Shown here piece after piece: positions 7,700-16,175 of a DNA stretch of 59,220 nt (position 1 is its first letter; each line of letters begins with the position of its first letter). The stretch lies in NCBI RefSeq assembly GCF_000211835.1, contig NZ_AEGR01000001.1, positions 1 through 59,220 on the forward strand. The letters run 5' to 3'. The DNA comes from Hylemonella gracilis ATCC 19624. Its GTDB lineage: Bacteria; Pseudomonadota; Gammaproteobacteria; Burkholderiales; Burkholderiaceae_C. A program made the position numbers and the translations under genes. The notes beneath the pieces are model-generated. The model did not search any database. It was not told where the DNA came from and saw only the letters and a list, made by a program, of their open reading frames with translations.

Positions 7700-8155
7700 A
7701 TGAACACGCAAGAGAACAAGGTTGTCGCTTTCAGATTCTTCGAGCGCTTCACGGCCAGTGATCTCGAAGGCGCCCTGGACACGATGGCCGATGACGCGAC
7801 ATGGTGGATACCTGGGAAGAAGGAGCGGTCGCCCTCTGCTGGCCTGTACCCCAAGGACAAGATTGGCCGCCTCTTTCATCGCATGGTCAATGCGCTGGAG
7901 AACGGTTTGAAGATGACGGTGGTGTTCTGCATCGCCGAAGGCGATCATGTCGCCCTTGAGGTCGTCTCCGAGGGCGACTTGAAGAATGGGCGCCAGTATC
8001 GGCAGGAGTACCACATGCTTCTGAAGTTCAGAGACGGGAAGATCGTTTCGGTCCGAGAGTACCTCGATACCCAGCACGCCAACGATGTCTGGGCCGCACC
8101 GCTCACCGAGCAGGAAATGGAAACGGCCCGCCTGGCGTCGCAGAAAGAAGCTTAG
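7700..8155 (+). CDS. SnoaL/NTF2-like protein
   Basis: The 151-residue protein has the cone-shaped NTF2-like fold pattern: an N-terminal helix (NKVVAFRFFERFTASDLEGAL), the DDATWWIPG segment, and a closing FRDGKIVSVREYLDTQHAND strand pair typical of ketosteroid-isomerase-like proteins. The substrate is unknown. I place the start at the ATG at 7700 (MNTQENK), with AAGGAC upstream; a GTG at 7682 would add six residues. SnoaL-like domains are common partners of ECF sigma factors, and this gene is immediately upstream of a yciI-sigma pair. A promoter lies between, however, so it is probably a separate transcript. Confidence 0.85.
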   Translation: MNTQENKVVAFRFFERFTASDLEGALDTMADDATWWIPGKKERSPSAGLYPKDKIGRLFHRMVNALENGLKMTVVFCIAEGDHVALEVVSEGDLKNGRQYRQEYHMLLKFRDGKIVSVREYLDTQHANDVWAAPLTEQEMETARLASQKEA

Positions 8156-8208
8156 CCCCTCCCATCCTTGTTCCCGAGGGAGGAGTGACTGGAAAATTTT
8201 CGTTCGCT

Positions 8209-8235
8209 TGTCGAAATCATGTCCGCTGCAACGAC
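8209..8235 (+). promoter_or_regulatory. Predicted ECF42-type sigma promoter of the yciI-sigma operon (autoregulation)
   Basis: TGTCGA at 8209-8214 is followed after 17 bases by CGAC at 8232-8235. The yciI start lies 55 bases downstream. This fits the ECF42 consensus as I recall it (TGTCGA at -35, CG(A/T)C at -10), and such sigma genes usually control their own yciI-linked operon. The same motif and spacing recur at 6027-6053. Confidence 0.6.
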
Positions 8236-8290
8236 ATGAAGATGTGTCGGGACCTTCCCTGCACACCCACCGATAGCGAAAGGACCGATC

Positions 8291-8644
8291 ATGCAATACA
8301 CCATTCTGATTCACGAAAGCGACGAGGGATTCGCGGCGCGCACCGATCCGCGACAGCAAGAGAACTACTGGGGAGGGACGATGCGTTACTTGAAGGCGCT
8401 CAAGGACGCGGGCGTCTTCGTCGGGGGCGCGGGTCTGCAGCCGCCCAGCATGGCGACGACCCTGCGCTTCGAGCAGGGCAAGCACCTTGTTCAGGACGGG
8501 CCTTATGCCGACACCAAGGAGCAATTGGGTGGCTTGTTCATCGTCAACGTGCCGGATCTGGATACTGCGCTCGAATGGGCGGCGCGCTTCCCGCAACGCC
8601 CGGGCCTGGTGATCGAGGTGCGTCCGAACTTGCCCAACGACTGA
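8291..8644 (+). CDS. YciI-family (DGPF domain) protein
   Basis: The 117-residue protein is a single YciI-like ferredoxin-fold domain: MQYTILIHESDEGF, a central MRYLKALKDAGVFVGGAGLQ helix, the hallmark DGPYADTKEQLGGLFIVNV (DGPF-like motif, residues about 71-89), and the terminal ALEWAARFP helix. In many bacteria such proteins are encoded next to ECF42 sigma factors and are thought to belong to their regulatory circuit. AAAGGA lies upstream of the ATG. Its TGA overlaps the ATG of the sigma gene by one base (TGATG), so the two are translationally coupled. Confidence 0.92.
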   Translation: MQYTILIHESDEGFAARTDPRQQENYWGGTMRYLKALKDAGVFVGGAGLQPPSMATTLRFEQGKHLVQDGPYADTKEQLGGLFIVNVPDLDTALEWAARFPQRPGLVIEVRPNLPND

Positions 8645-9903
8645 TGGGCCCTGATCACCCGGCCCATGCGGCCGTCGCGAGGGTCGCGCGGGAGTCGTGT
8701 CGGCGCTTGATCGCGCTGCTGGCGTCCCGCTCGGGCGGGATTGCGCAAGCCGAGGATGCGTTGGCCGATGCGTTTCGCTCAGCCCTGGAGACGTGGCCGA
8801 ATCAAGGGATTCCTCGGAATCCGGAGGCTTGGCTGCTCACCGCAGCCAGGCGCCGGGTGATCGACGCCCACCGGCACGATGCGGTGCGGGCGGAGGCGGT
8901 GACCACCTTGCTGTCCATTGCCGACGAAGCGATGGACGGCGTGGAGGAGGGGGCGGCTTTCCCCGACGAGCGACTCAAGCTCCTGTTCGTCTGCGCTCAT
9001 CCCGCCATCGATGTCGCGGCGCGAACGCCGTTGATGCTGCAAGTGGTATTGGGGCTCGATGCGGGCGACATCGCCTCGGCATTCTTGGTCAAACCGGCCA
9101 CCATGGCGCAACGCCTTGCCCGGGCCAAGGCCAAAATCCGTGACGCCAGGATTTCCTATGAGGTGCCAGACCACAAGGCGTTGCCGGAACGCCTGGACGC
9201 GGTCTTGCAAGCCATCTATGGAATCTATGGCCTCGGATGGGACGAACTGCTGGGCGCCGACTCACCGCGTCGTGGCCACGCCGCGGAAGCCGTGGAACTG
9301 GGGCGCTTGCTGCACTTGCAGATGCCCGAGCAGGCGGAAGTCAAAGGCCTGCTGGCCTTGATGCTCCATTGCGAGGCACGTCGTCCTGCCCGTCGCAATG
9401 CGTCGGGTGAGTTCGTGCCACTGGATGAGCAAGACACGTCGCTCTGGCTGCATCCCCTGATCGCCGAAGCCGATGAGTTGCTGGCGCAGGCCTCCTTGTT
9501 GAATACCTTGGGAAGATTTCAGCTGGAGGCGGCGATTCAGTCGGTGCACGCACGAAGATCCGCGGGGTACGCGACCGACTGGCAGTCCATCGCGCTGTTG
9601 TACGACGGGCTGGCCAGCAGGGCGCCGGCTTTGGGAACCTGGGTCGCGAGGGCCTCGGCATGGTCCAAGGTCCAGGGCCCTGATTTCGCCTTGCAACTTC
9701 TGGCCCAGCTGCCCACCGAGGCCGTGGAGGGCTATCAACCGTATTGGGTGCTCCTGAGCACCTTGATGCAAAGGCTAGGCCGGCTGAAAGAGGCCAGCAC
9801 CGCCTTGGAACGTGCGATCGGCTTGTGCGTCGATCCGGCCACGAGGCAGTATCTGCTTCAGCAAGCGATGTTTATATCGGTCAGCATGCGCGGCCATGCT
9901 TGA
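8644..9903 (+). CDS. ECF42-type RNA polymerase sigma factor with a long C-terminal extension
   Basis: The 419-residue protein starts with an ECF sigma core: region 2 (AEDALADAFRSALETWPNQG and RNPEAWLLTAARRRVIDAHR, about residues 39-79) and region 4 (GLDAGDIASAFLVKPATMAQ and RLARAKAKIR, about 138-168). The remaining 250 residues are the TPR-like DUF6596 extension with the typical LQAIYGIYGLGWDELLG, LLALMLHCEARRPAR and LNTLGRFQLEAAIQSVHA blocks. This architecture plus the upstream yciI gene marks the ECF42 group. There is no anti-sigma gene; regulation by the C-terminal domain is likely. The ATG at 8644 overlaps the yciI stop. A longer in-frame opening back to 8185 is incidental. Confidence 0.93.
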   Translation: MGPDHPAHAAVARVARESCRRLIALLASRSGGIAQAEDALADAFRSALETWPNQGIPRNPEAWLLTAARRRVIDAHRHDAVRAEAVTTLLSIADEAMDGVEEGAAFPDERLKLLFVCAHPAIDVAARTPLMLQVVLGLDAGDIASAFLVKPATMAQRLARAKAKIRDARISYEVPDHKALPERLDAVLQAIYGIYGLGWDELLGADSPRRGHAAEAVELGRLLHLQMPEQAEVKGLLALMLHCEARRPARRNASGEFVPLDEQDTSLWLHPLIAEADELLAQASLLNTLGRFQLEAAIQSVHARRSAGYATDWQSIALLYDGLASRAPALGTWVARASAWSKVQGPDFALQLLAQLPTEAVEGYQPYWVLLSTLMQRLGRLKEASTALERAIGLCVDPATRQYLLQQAMFISVSMRGHA

Positions 9904-10102
9904 TCGTTGGATGATGAGTCCAATAGGATATGTCTGTTAGTACTTTGAATAAAAGATTCAGGCACGTACGCGCTCAAGTGGTTTTTATCGAGTTTGTCCT
10001 ATCATTCCAAGGGGAGCGTTGCAGCAATCATATTGGTCGTGAATTCAAACGTTGACTTTGATTAAAGCTTACCCCCATCCATCAATATTCAACAGGGAAA
10101 AT

Positions 10103-10756
10103 ATGAACGCTATCTTTTCAATAGTATTCTCGCTTTCTGTCGCTGCTTTAGTTGGCGGCTGTGCCTCGGCATCAGGAGTTCATGAATTACTACCGTCTGC
10201 GAACTACATGAGTTCTTCTCAAGGAAATGGAAGCGTTGATGTCTTTCGGCAGGGTGAATCGCCGTCGCGACCTTATGTTCGAATTGCAGCCGTAGCAGCC
10301 CATGGAAACGCCTACGCGGATCAAGCTACTCTTGAAAGAGTATTGGTTCAAGAGGCGCAAAAGGTTGGTGCCGATTGCGTAACCATTACAGGAAAAGAGA
10401 TATCCAAAGATGAAGGCGTAGGCACCTATGGCGGCGGCATCATGATGTCTAGCCAAATCCAGCGCCCACATCTATATGGCATCGCATGTCGATACTCGAA
10501 AGTTCGCTTGGGAATTAGCTGGGATAAGGAAGGATTTATTACCTACGTCAGCTCTGGATCAGCTGCGGATAGAGCTGGACTTGTTGAGGGCCAGCGGCTG
10601 GCGGCAATCAACGGCGTGCCATTTTCGTATGGAGGTTACTTCATGGAAAAAGAAGTTGTCTCAAAATCGCCCGGAGATGTTGTTGTCCTTGAAGTGCTTT
10701 CAAGAAACTCGGAAAAAATCAGAAAAGAAGTGGTGCTTGAAGCATGGTCGCGATAA
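10103..10756 (+). CDS. Putative lipoprotein with a C-terminal PDZ-like domain
   Basis: The 217-residue protein has a signal peptide of about 19 residues ending in a lipobox (LVGGC, lipidated Cys20). A middle domain (RIAAVAAHGNAYADQATLER, then AQKVGADCVTI) resembles small outer-membrane stress lipoproteins. Residues about 130-217 read as a PDZ domain (GFITYVSSGSAADRAGLVEG and QRLAAINGVPF). The ATG at 10103 follows CAGGGA. The gene and its upstream region are visibly richer in A+T than all neighbours, with codons such as AGA, ATA and GAA, which suggests acquisition by transfer. It ends at a strong terminator shared with gltA. The exact family is not recognised. Confidence 0.75.
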   Translation: MNAIFSIVFSLSVAALVGGCASASGVHELLPSANYMSSSQGNGSVDVFRQGESPSRPYVRIAAVAAHGNAYADQATLERVLVQEAQKVGADCVTITGKEISKDEGVGTYGGGIMMSSQIQRPHLYGIACRYSKVRLGISWDKEGFITYVSSGSAADRAGLVEGQRLAAINGVPFSYGGYFMEKEVVSKSPGDVVVLEVLSRNSEKIRKEVVLEAWSR

Positions 10757-10840
10757 GTTGATCAGTTGAATCGCTCCCTCATTGAGCGGGAAAGTTTCAA
10801 ACTCATAGCGTTGCTCTTCTGAGCAAATCAACGCATATAA

Positions 10841-10869
10841 AAAAGCCCGCCGAAACTCGGCGGGCTTTT
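10841..10869. terminator. Bidirectional rho-independent terminator between the PDZ lipoprotein gene and gltA
   Basis: A perfect 12-base-pair stem including flanking A and T runs: AAAAGCCCGCCG, loop AAACT, CGGCGGGCTTTT. It lies between two convergent genes and works in either direction. Confidence 0.92.
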
Positions 10870-10919
10870 ACTTGGAAAACACAAGTAGCTGTGACTACTT
10901 GTATTCCCGATGTAACGGA

Positions 10920-12230
10920 TCAGCGCTTCGTGATGTGCGGCACGTCGCGGCGCACGGAGCCGGTGAACAGCTGACGGGGACGGCCGATCTTGTACTCGGG
11001 GTCGCCGATCATCTCGTTCAGTTGAGCGATCCAGCCGACCGTGCGGGCCAGGGCGAAGATGCCGGTGAACAGATTGACCGGGATGCCGATGGCGCGCTGC
11101 ACGATGCCGGAGTAGAAGTCCACGTTGGGGTAGAGCTTGCGCGAGACGAAGTAGTCGTCTTCCAGGGCGATCTTTTCCAGGGCCTTGGCCAGGGCGAACA
11201 GCGGGTCCTTTTCCAGGCCCAGCTCGGTCAGCACCTCATCGCAGGTTTCCTGCATCAGCTTGGCGCGCGGGTCATAGTTCTTGTAGACGCGGTGGCCAAA
11301 GCCCATCAGGCGCACGCCGGAGTTCTTGTCCTTGACCTTCTCCATGAATTCGCCGACCTTGGCCACGCCGCCATTGGCCTGCAGGTCTTCCAGCATGTTC
11401 AAGCAGGCTTCGTTGGCGCCGCCGTGGGCCGGGCCCCAGAGGCAGGCCACGCCGGCCGCGATCGCGGCGAAGGGGTTGGTGCCGGAGGAGCCGCACAGGC
11501 GCACCGTGGAGGTGGAGGCGTTCTGTTCGTGGTCGGCGTGCAGGATGAAGATGCGGTCCAGCGCCTTCTCGATCACGGGGTTGACCTTGTACTCCTCGCA
11601 AGGCGTGGCGAACATCATGCGCAGGAAGTTGCCGGAGTAGCTCAGGTCATTCTGCGGGTACATGTAGGGCTGGCCGATGCCGTACTTGTAGGCCATGGCG
11701 ACCAGCGTCGGCAGCTTGGCGATCAGGCGGATGGCCGAGATCTCGCGGTGCTCCGGGTTGTTGATGTCCGTGCTGTCGTGGTAGAACGCCGACAGCGCGC
11801 CGATCAGGCCCGTCAGGATGGCCATGGGGTGGGCGTCGCGGCGGAAGCCACGCAGGAAGAACTGCATCTGCTCGTTCACCATGGTGTGGCGCGTCACCAG
11901 GTCGGTGAAGTCCTTCTTCTCCGTGGCGTTGGGCAGGTTGCCCTTGAGCAGCAGATAGCAGGTTTCCAGGAAGTCGCAGTTCACCGCGAGCTGCTCGATG
12001 GGGTAGCCGCGGTAGAGCAGTTCGCCCTTGTCGCCGTCGATGTAGGTGATGGCGGACTGGCAAGAAGCCGTCGAGAGGAAGCCCGGGTCATACGTGAACA
12101 TGCCCGTCTGGCCGTAAAGCTTGCGGATGTCGATCACGTCCGGGCCGATGTTGCCCGAGTAAACGGGCAGGTCGATGGCGGGCTTGCCGTTGCTGAACGA
12201 CAGGGTGGCTTTGTTGTCTGCTAGTTTCAT
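10920..12230 (-). CDS. gltA: Citrate synthase
   Basis: The 436-residue protein is a type II (hexameric, Gram-negative) citrate synthase that joins acetyl-CoA and oxaloacetate. Catalytic blocks are clear: the His of [16 protein letters not shown], the His of [17 protein letters not shown], and the downstream Asp region near the [17 protein letters not shown] segment. The N-terminal beta domain ([20 protein letters not shown]) is that of NADH-sensitive enzymes. It starts 46 bases after sdhE on the same strand and is the last gene of the sdhCDAB-sdhE-gltA operon, ending near the bidirectional terminator. Confidence 0.98.
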   Translation of the reverse strand: MKLADNKATLSFSNGKPAIDLPVYSGNIGPDVIDIRKLYGQTGMFTYDPGFLSTASCQSAITYIDGDKGELLYRGYPIEQLAVNCDFLETCYLLLKGNLPNATEKKDFTDLVTRHTMVNEQMQFFLRGFRRDAHPMAILTGLIGALSAFYHDSTDINNPEHREISAIRLIAKLPTLVAMAYKYGIGQPYMYPQNDLSYSGNFLRMMFATPCEEYKVNPVIEKALDRIFILHADHEQNASTSTVRLCGSSGTNPFAAIAAGVACLWGPAHGGANEACLNMLEDLQANGGVAKVGEFMEKVKDKNSGVRLMGFGHRVYKNYDPRAKLMQETCDEVLTELGLEKDPLFALAKALEKIALEDDYFVSRKLYPNVDFYSGIVQRAIGIPVNLFTGIFALARTVGWIAQLNEMIGDPEYKIGRPRQLFTGSVRRDVPHITKR

Positions 12231-12276
12231 TTTCTTGACCTTTCTCTCATCAAGCTGGGGGGATCAAAGCAACACC

Positions 12277-12564
12277 TTAGCGTTGCTGCAACATCTTCAG
12301 CACTTCGCGCACTTCGTCACGATCCATCTCGGGTGCCACCTGCGCCAGGGGCTTGCGTCCCAGATTCAGGTCGAGCAGGTCGTTGTCGCTCAGCTCCATC
12401 AGCGCGGACAGGCCGGCGGCCTGGCGCACCGTCAGGGACGACTCATGCTGCTGGAAGAAGCGCTCGACGAACAGATCGTTTTCCAGCAGGCCCCGGCGGC
12501 AGCGCCACTTGAGCTTGCTCAGACTGCGTTCATCGATGCGCGCATCTTCCGTCATCAAGGTCAT
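12277..12564 (-). CDS. sdhE: Succinate dehydrogenase assembly factor 2 (FAD-assembly protein SdhE)
   Basis: The 95-residue protein is the small helical SdhE/YgfY type needed for covalent flavin attachment to SdhA. The RGLLEND segment carries the RGxxE motif (about residues 24-28), and the LMELSDNDLLDLNLGRKPL segment is typical. It sits between sdhB and gltA, as in many beta-proteobacteria, which fits its job. Two in-frame ATGs (12564 and 12555) are possible; GGA six bases before the second makes both credible, and I give the longer form. Confidence 0.93.
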   Translation of the reverse strand: MTLMTEDARIDERSLSKLKWRCRRGLLENDLFVERFFQQHESSLTVRQAAGLSALMELSDNDLLDLNLGRKPLAQVAPEMDRDEVREVLKMLQQR

Positions 12565-12601
12565 CCTGACTTTCTTGCGTGAGTCTCTCGGGCCCGGCCC
12601 G

Positions 12602-13306
12602 TCAGACCGAGCGCGCCACCATCATTTCCTTGATCTTGCCGATGGCCTTGGTGGGGTTCAAACCCTTGGGGCAAACATCGACGCAATTCATGATGGTGTG
12701 GCAGCGGAACAGACGGTACGGGTCTTCCAGGTTGTCCAGACGCTCGGCGGTGGCTTGGTCGCGGCTGTCCGCGATGAAGCGGTAAGCCTGCAGCAGGCCG
12801 GCCGGGCCAACGAACTTGTCCGGGTTCCACCAGAAGCTGGGGCAGCTGGTCGAGCAGCTCGCGCACAAGATGCACTCGTACAGGCCGTTGAGTTCCTCGC
12901 GCTCCTCCGGCGACTGCAGGCGCTCCTTCTCGGGCGGCACTTGCTCATTGACGAGGTAAGGCTTGATGCTGTGGTACTGCGTGAAGAACTGCGTCATGTC
13001 CACGATCAGGTCGCGCACGACGGGCAGGCCCGGCAGGGGCTTGAGCACGATGGTGCCCTTGAGCGTCTTCAGGTTGGTCAGGCAGGCCAGACCATTCTTG
13101 CCGTTGATGTTCATCGCGTCCGAGCCGCAGACGCCTTCGCGGCAGGAGCGGCGGAAGGACAGCGTCGGGTCCACGGCCTTGAGCTTGACCAGGGCGTCGA
13201 GCAGCATGCGTTCATTGCCTTCGAGTTCGATCTCGATGGTCTGCATGTAGGGCTTGGCGTCCTTGTCCGGGTCGTAGCGGTAGATGCTGAAAGTGCGTTT
13301 TTGCAT
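12602..13306 (-). CDS. sdhB: Succinate dehydrogenase iron-sulfur subunit
   Basis: The 234-residue protein carries the electron path of complex II. The [2Fe-2S] ligands are in CREGVCGSDAM and the following NGLAC (about residues 58-79). The [4Fe-4S] and [3Fe-4S] ligands are in CILCASCSTSCPSFWWN and CHTIMNCVDVCPKGLNP. The length and order match the family. It follows sdhA by 32 bases and acts on the inner face of the cytoplasmic membrane, passing electrons from FAD to ubiquinone. Confidence 0.98.
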   Translation of the reverse strand: MQKRTFSIYRYDPDKDAKPYMQTIEIELEGNERMLLDALVKLKAVDPTLSFRRSCREGVCGSDAMNINGKNGLACLTNLKTLKGTIVLKPLPGLPVVRDLIVDMTQFFTQYHSIKPYLVNEQVPPEKERLQSPEEREELNGLYECILCASCSTSCPSFWWNPDKFVGPAGLLQAYRFIADSRDQATAERLDNLEDPYRLFRCHTIMNCVDVCPKGLNPTKAIGKIKEMMVARSV

Positions 13307-13338
13307 GATGTTGGTCCTTGGATGCGCTTGCGTGACGT

Positions 13339-15147
13339 TCAGAACGTGCGCACCTTGGGCGGCACGGATTCCACGGTCAGCGGCTTAAGGTTGACGGCCT
13401 TGTAGGTCAGGCTATTGCTCGCGCTGTGCCACAGGGTGTGCTTCATCCAGTTGGCATCGTCGCGGCCCAGCGGTGCCGTGGGGTGGTCGGCCGGGTGCTC
13501 GTAGTCCTTGACCGTGTGCGCGCCGCGGCATTCCTTGCGGGCGGCGGCCGAGATCATCGTGGCCTGGGCGCACTCGATCAGGTTCTCGACTTCCAGCGCC
13601 TCGATGCGCGCCATGTTGAAGACCTTGGAGGTGTCCTTCAGGCCAATGCCGCCCACGCGTTCGCGGATGGCGTTGATCTTGCGCACGCCCTCGTCCATGC
13701 TGGCTTGCGTGCGGAACACGCCCGCGTGCTGCTGCATGGTGGCGCGGATGTCGTTGGCCACGGTCTGGCAGTACTCGCCCTTGGCGTCGGAGTCCAGGCG
13801 GTTCAGGCGTGCCAGCGACTTGTCGGCCGCGTCCTTGGGCAGTTCCTTGTGGGACTTGGTGCGCGAGGCGAACTCGACGATGTGGTTGCCCGCCGATTTG
13901 CCGAAGACCAGCAGGTCGAGCAGGGAGTTCGTGCCCAGGCGATTGGCGCCGTGCACCGACACGCAGGAGCATTCGCCCACGGCATAGAGGCCGTTGACGA
14001 TGGCGCGGTCGTTGCCGTTTTGCTGCACCACGACCTGGCCGTTGATGTTGGTCGGAATGCCCCCCATCTGGTAGTGGATGGTGGGCACGACGGGAATCGG
14101 CTCCTTCGTGATGTCCACGTTGGCGAAGTTCACGCCGATCTCGTAGACCGAGGGCAGGCGCTTGTGGATGGTCTCGGCGCCCAGGTGGTCGAGCTTGAGC
14201 AGCACGTAGTCGCCGTTGGGGCCGCAGCCGCGGCCTTCCTTGATTTCCTGGTCCATGGAGCGGGACACGAAGTCACGCGGGGCCAGGTCCTTCAAGGTGG
14301 GGGCGTAGCGTTCCATGAAGCGCTCGCCCTTGTTGTTCAGCAGGATGGCGCCTTCGCCGCGGCAGCCTTCGGTCAGCAGCACGCCCGCGCCGGCCACGCC
14401 GGTGGGGTGGAACTGCCAGAACTCCATGTCTTGCAGCGGGATGCCCGAGCGCGCCGCCATGCCCAGGCCGTCACCCGTGTTGATGAAGGCGTTGGTGGAG
14501 GCCGCGAAGATGCGGCCCGCGCCGCCGGTGGCCAGCAGCACGGTCTTGGCTTGCAGGATGTGCAGGTCGCCGGTTTCCATTTCGAGCGCGGTCACGCCCA
14601 CCACGTCACCCTCGGCGTCGCGGATCAGGTCCAGCGCCATCCATTCGACGAAGAACTGGGTCTTGGCCGAGACGTTCTGCTGGTACAGGGTGTGCAGCAT
14701 GGCGTGGCCAGTGCGGTCGGCCGCCGCGCAGGCGCGCTGCACGGGCTTCTCGCCATAGTTGGCGGTGTGGCCGCCAAAGGGGCGCTGGTAGATGGTGCCG
14801 TCCGGGTTGCGGTCGAAGGGCATGCCAAAGTGTTCCAGCTCGTAGACGACCTTGGGCGCTTCGCGGCACATGTATTCGATGGCGTCCTGGTCACCGAGCC
14901 AGTCGGAGCCCTTGACGGTGTCGTAGAAGTGGTAGTGCCAGTTGTCCTCGGACATATTGCCCAGCGAGGCGCCGATGCCGCCTTGCGCCGCCACGGTGTG
15001 GCTACGGGTGGGGAAGACCTTGGACAGCACGGCGACGTTCAGGCCGGCGCGCGCCAGTTGCAGCGAGGCGCGCATGCCGGAGCCGCCCGCGCCGACGATG
15101 ACGACGTCGAACTTGCGCTTGGTGATGGACGAAGAGGTATAGGACAT
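13339..15147 (-). CDS. sdhA: Succinate dehydrogenase flavoprotein subunit
   Basis: The 602-residue protein oxidises succinate to fumarate. It has the dinucleotide-binding VGAGGSGMRASLQLARAG loop (residues about 18-35) and RSHTVAAQGGIGASLG, where the His carries covalent FAD. The substrate region includes HPTGVAGAGVLLTEGCRGEG and the RLGTNSLLDLLVFG segment. The C-terminal domain ends RPLTVESVPPKVRTF-like (KPLTVESVPPKVRTF). It follows sdhD by three bases, and SdhE encoded downstream flavinylates it. Confidence 0.98.
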   Translation of the reverse strand: MSYTSSSITKRKFDVVIVGAGGSGMRASLQLARAGLNVAVLSKVFPTRSHTVAAQGGIGASLGNMSEDNWHYHFYDTVKGSDWLGDQDAIEYMCREAPKVVYELEHFGMPFDRNPDGTIYQRPFGGHTANYGEKPVQRACAAADRTGHAMLHTLYQQNVSAKTQFFVEWMALDLIRDAEGDVVGVTALEMETGDLHILQAKTVLLATGGAGRIFAASTNAFINTGDGLGMAARSGIPLQDMEFWQFHPTGVAGAGVLLTEGCRGEGAILLNNKGERFMERYAPTLKDLAPRDFVSRSMDQEIKEGRGCGPNGDYVLLKLDHLGAETIHKRLPSVYEIGVNFANVDITKEPIPVVPTIHYQMGGIPTNINGQVVVQQNGNDRAIVNGLYAVGECSCVSVHGANRLGTNSLLDLLVFGKSAGNHIVEFASRTKSHKELPKDAADKSLARLNRLDSDAKGEYCQTVANDIRATMQQHAGVFRTQASMDEGVRKINAIRERVGGIGLKDTSKVFNMARIEALEVENLIECAQATMISAAARKECRGAHTVKDYEHPADHPTAPLGRDDANWMKHTLWHSASNSLTYKAVNLKPLTVESVPPKVRTF

Positions 15148-15150
15148 GAC

Positions 15151-15516
15151 TCAGAGGCTCCAGAGGACTTGGAGGGCCCAGCCGGCGCAGCCCGCCAGCC
15201 AGACGATGGTGAACACCTGCAGCGACAGCCGCAGCCAGACGGGCTTGATGTAGTCCATCCAGATGTCGCGCATGCCGACCCAGACGTGCCAGACCAGCGC
15301 GATCACGACGGCGAAAGTGACCACCTTCATCCATTGCGGCGCGAAGATGGCGGCCCAGCTCTCATAGCCCAGCGGGCCGCTGCTCAGCAGCACGCGCGCC
15401 AGCAGCAAGAGGGTGAAGAGGGCCATGATGACGGCGGTGGCGCGCTGGACGATCCAGTCACGCACGCCGTAGTGCGCGCCCACGACGAGGCGCTTGGAGC
15501 CGTAGTTGACGGACAT
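15151..15516 (-). CDS. sdhD: Succinate dehydrogenase membrane anchor subunit
   Basis: The 121-residue protein has three predicted membrane helices (about residues 28-48, 58-80 and 95-117) and begins MSVNYGSKRLVVGAHYGVRDW, the usual beta-proteobacterial SdhD start. With SdhC it anchors complex II and provides the quinone and haem b sites. A His within VIALVWHVWVGMRDIWMDY is a likely haem ligand. It starts 20 bases after sdhC and ends three bases before sdhA. Confidence 0.95.
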   Translation of the reverse strand: MSVNYGSKRLVVGAHYGVRDWIVQRATAVIMALFTLLLLARVLLSSGPLGYESWAAIFAPQWMKVVTFAVVIALVWHVWVGMRDIWMDYIKPVWLRLSLQVFTIVWLAGCAGWALQVLWSL

Positions 15517-15536
15517 GGTGTGTGCTCCTTGTTGAC

Positions 15537-15980
15537 TCAGTACAGGCCGAACAGCTTGGCGCCCAGCACGAGGGTCAGCCCGATGGACAGGACCAATGTG
15601 ACGACGGCGGAGTTACGGCCGAATTCCTTGGTGACGGCGTGCGTCGCGTCCATCCAAAGGTGGCGCAGGCCCGCGATGATGTGGTGCAGGTAGCCCCAGA
15701 TCAGGCCCAGCGTGGCCAGCTTGACGAACCAGCCCGGCACGAAACCGATGCCCGCGCTGAATGCGGCTGCGAAGCGTTCGTAAGACAGCTCCGAGGTGGT
15801 GGCGGTGTCGAACAGCCAGATGACAAAGGGCAGCAGCAGGAACATCAGTGCGCCGCTGACGCGGTGCAGGATGGACACCCAGCCGGCCGCGGGCAGGCGG
15901 TAGGTGGGGAGGTCCTTGAGGGCGTTGATGTTGCGGAACTCGGGCCGCTGGGCCCGCGTGGGAGTGGCAAGCTCGGACAT
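15537..15980 (-). CDS. sdhC: Succinate dehydrogenase cytochrome b556 subunit
   Basis: The 147-residue protein has three membrane helices and the SdhC hallmarks RPEFRNINALKDLPTYRLP, SILHRVSGALMFLLLP and HHIIAGLRHLWMDATH, the last containing the haem-ligating His. I place the start at the ATG of MSELATPTR (15980); the open frame reaches 16025 but the extra residues (HRGANFSFHQERH) are not family-like. It is the first gene of sdhCDAB-sdhE-gltA. The promoter should lie in 15981-16175; a TAGAAT (minus strand, 16061 to 16056) is a possible -10. Confidence 0.95.
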   Translation of the reverse strand: MSELATPTRAQRPEFRNINALKDLPTYRLPAAGWVSILHRVSGALMFLLLPFVIWLFDTATTSELSYERFAAAFSAGIGFVPGWFVKLATLGLIWGYLHHIIAGLRHLWMDATHAVTKEFGRNSAVVTLVLSIGLTLVLGAKLFGLY

Positions 15981-16175
15981 GGTGTGTCTCTCTTGGTGAA
16001 AAGAAAAATTCGCTCCGCGATGCACGGGTGGCGGCAGGGGGAGCGAGGTCGCCGGATTCTAGGTCAAGGCGGGACTTATCTGCATTCCCGTGTGATTCAT
16101 TTCGTGCTGTTGGGTGCGTGATCCGTTTTTTGCATGGGGGTATCGCGTGAGAGGGTTCCTTGCGTCGTGCTCCAT

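Noticed and set aside
1976-8155. Integron cassette array suggested by many small unrelated genes
   Set aside because: Genes are on both strands, several have overlaps or own promoters, and the gaps show no attC-like folded sites with the inverted core sequences; no integrase is in view.
13426-15693. 755-codon open frame on the plus strand
   Set aside because: Antisense to sdhA and sdhD; its translation is a typical G+C-rich shadow with no domain.
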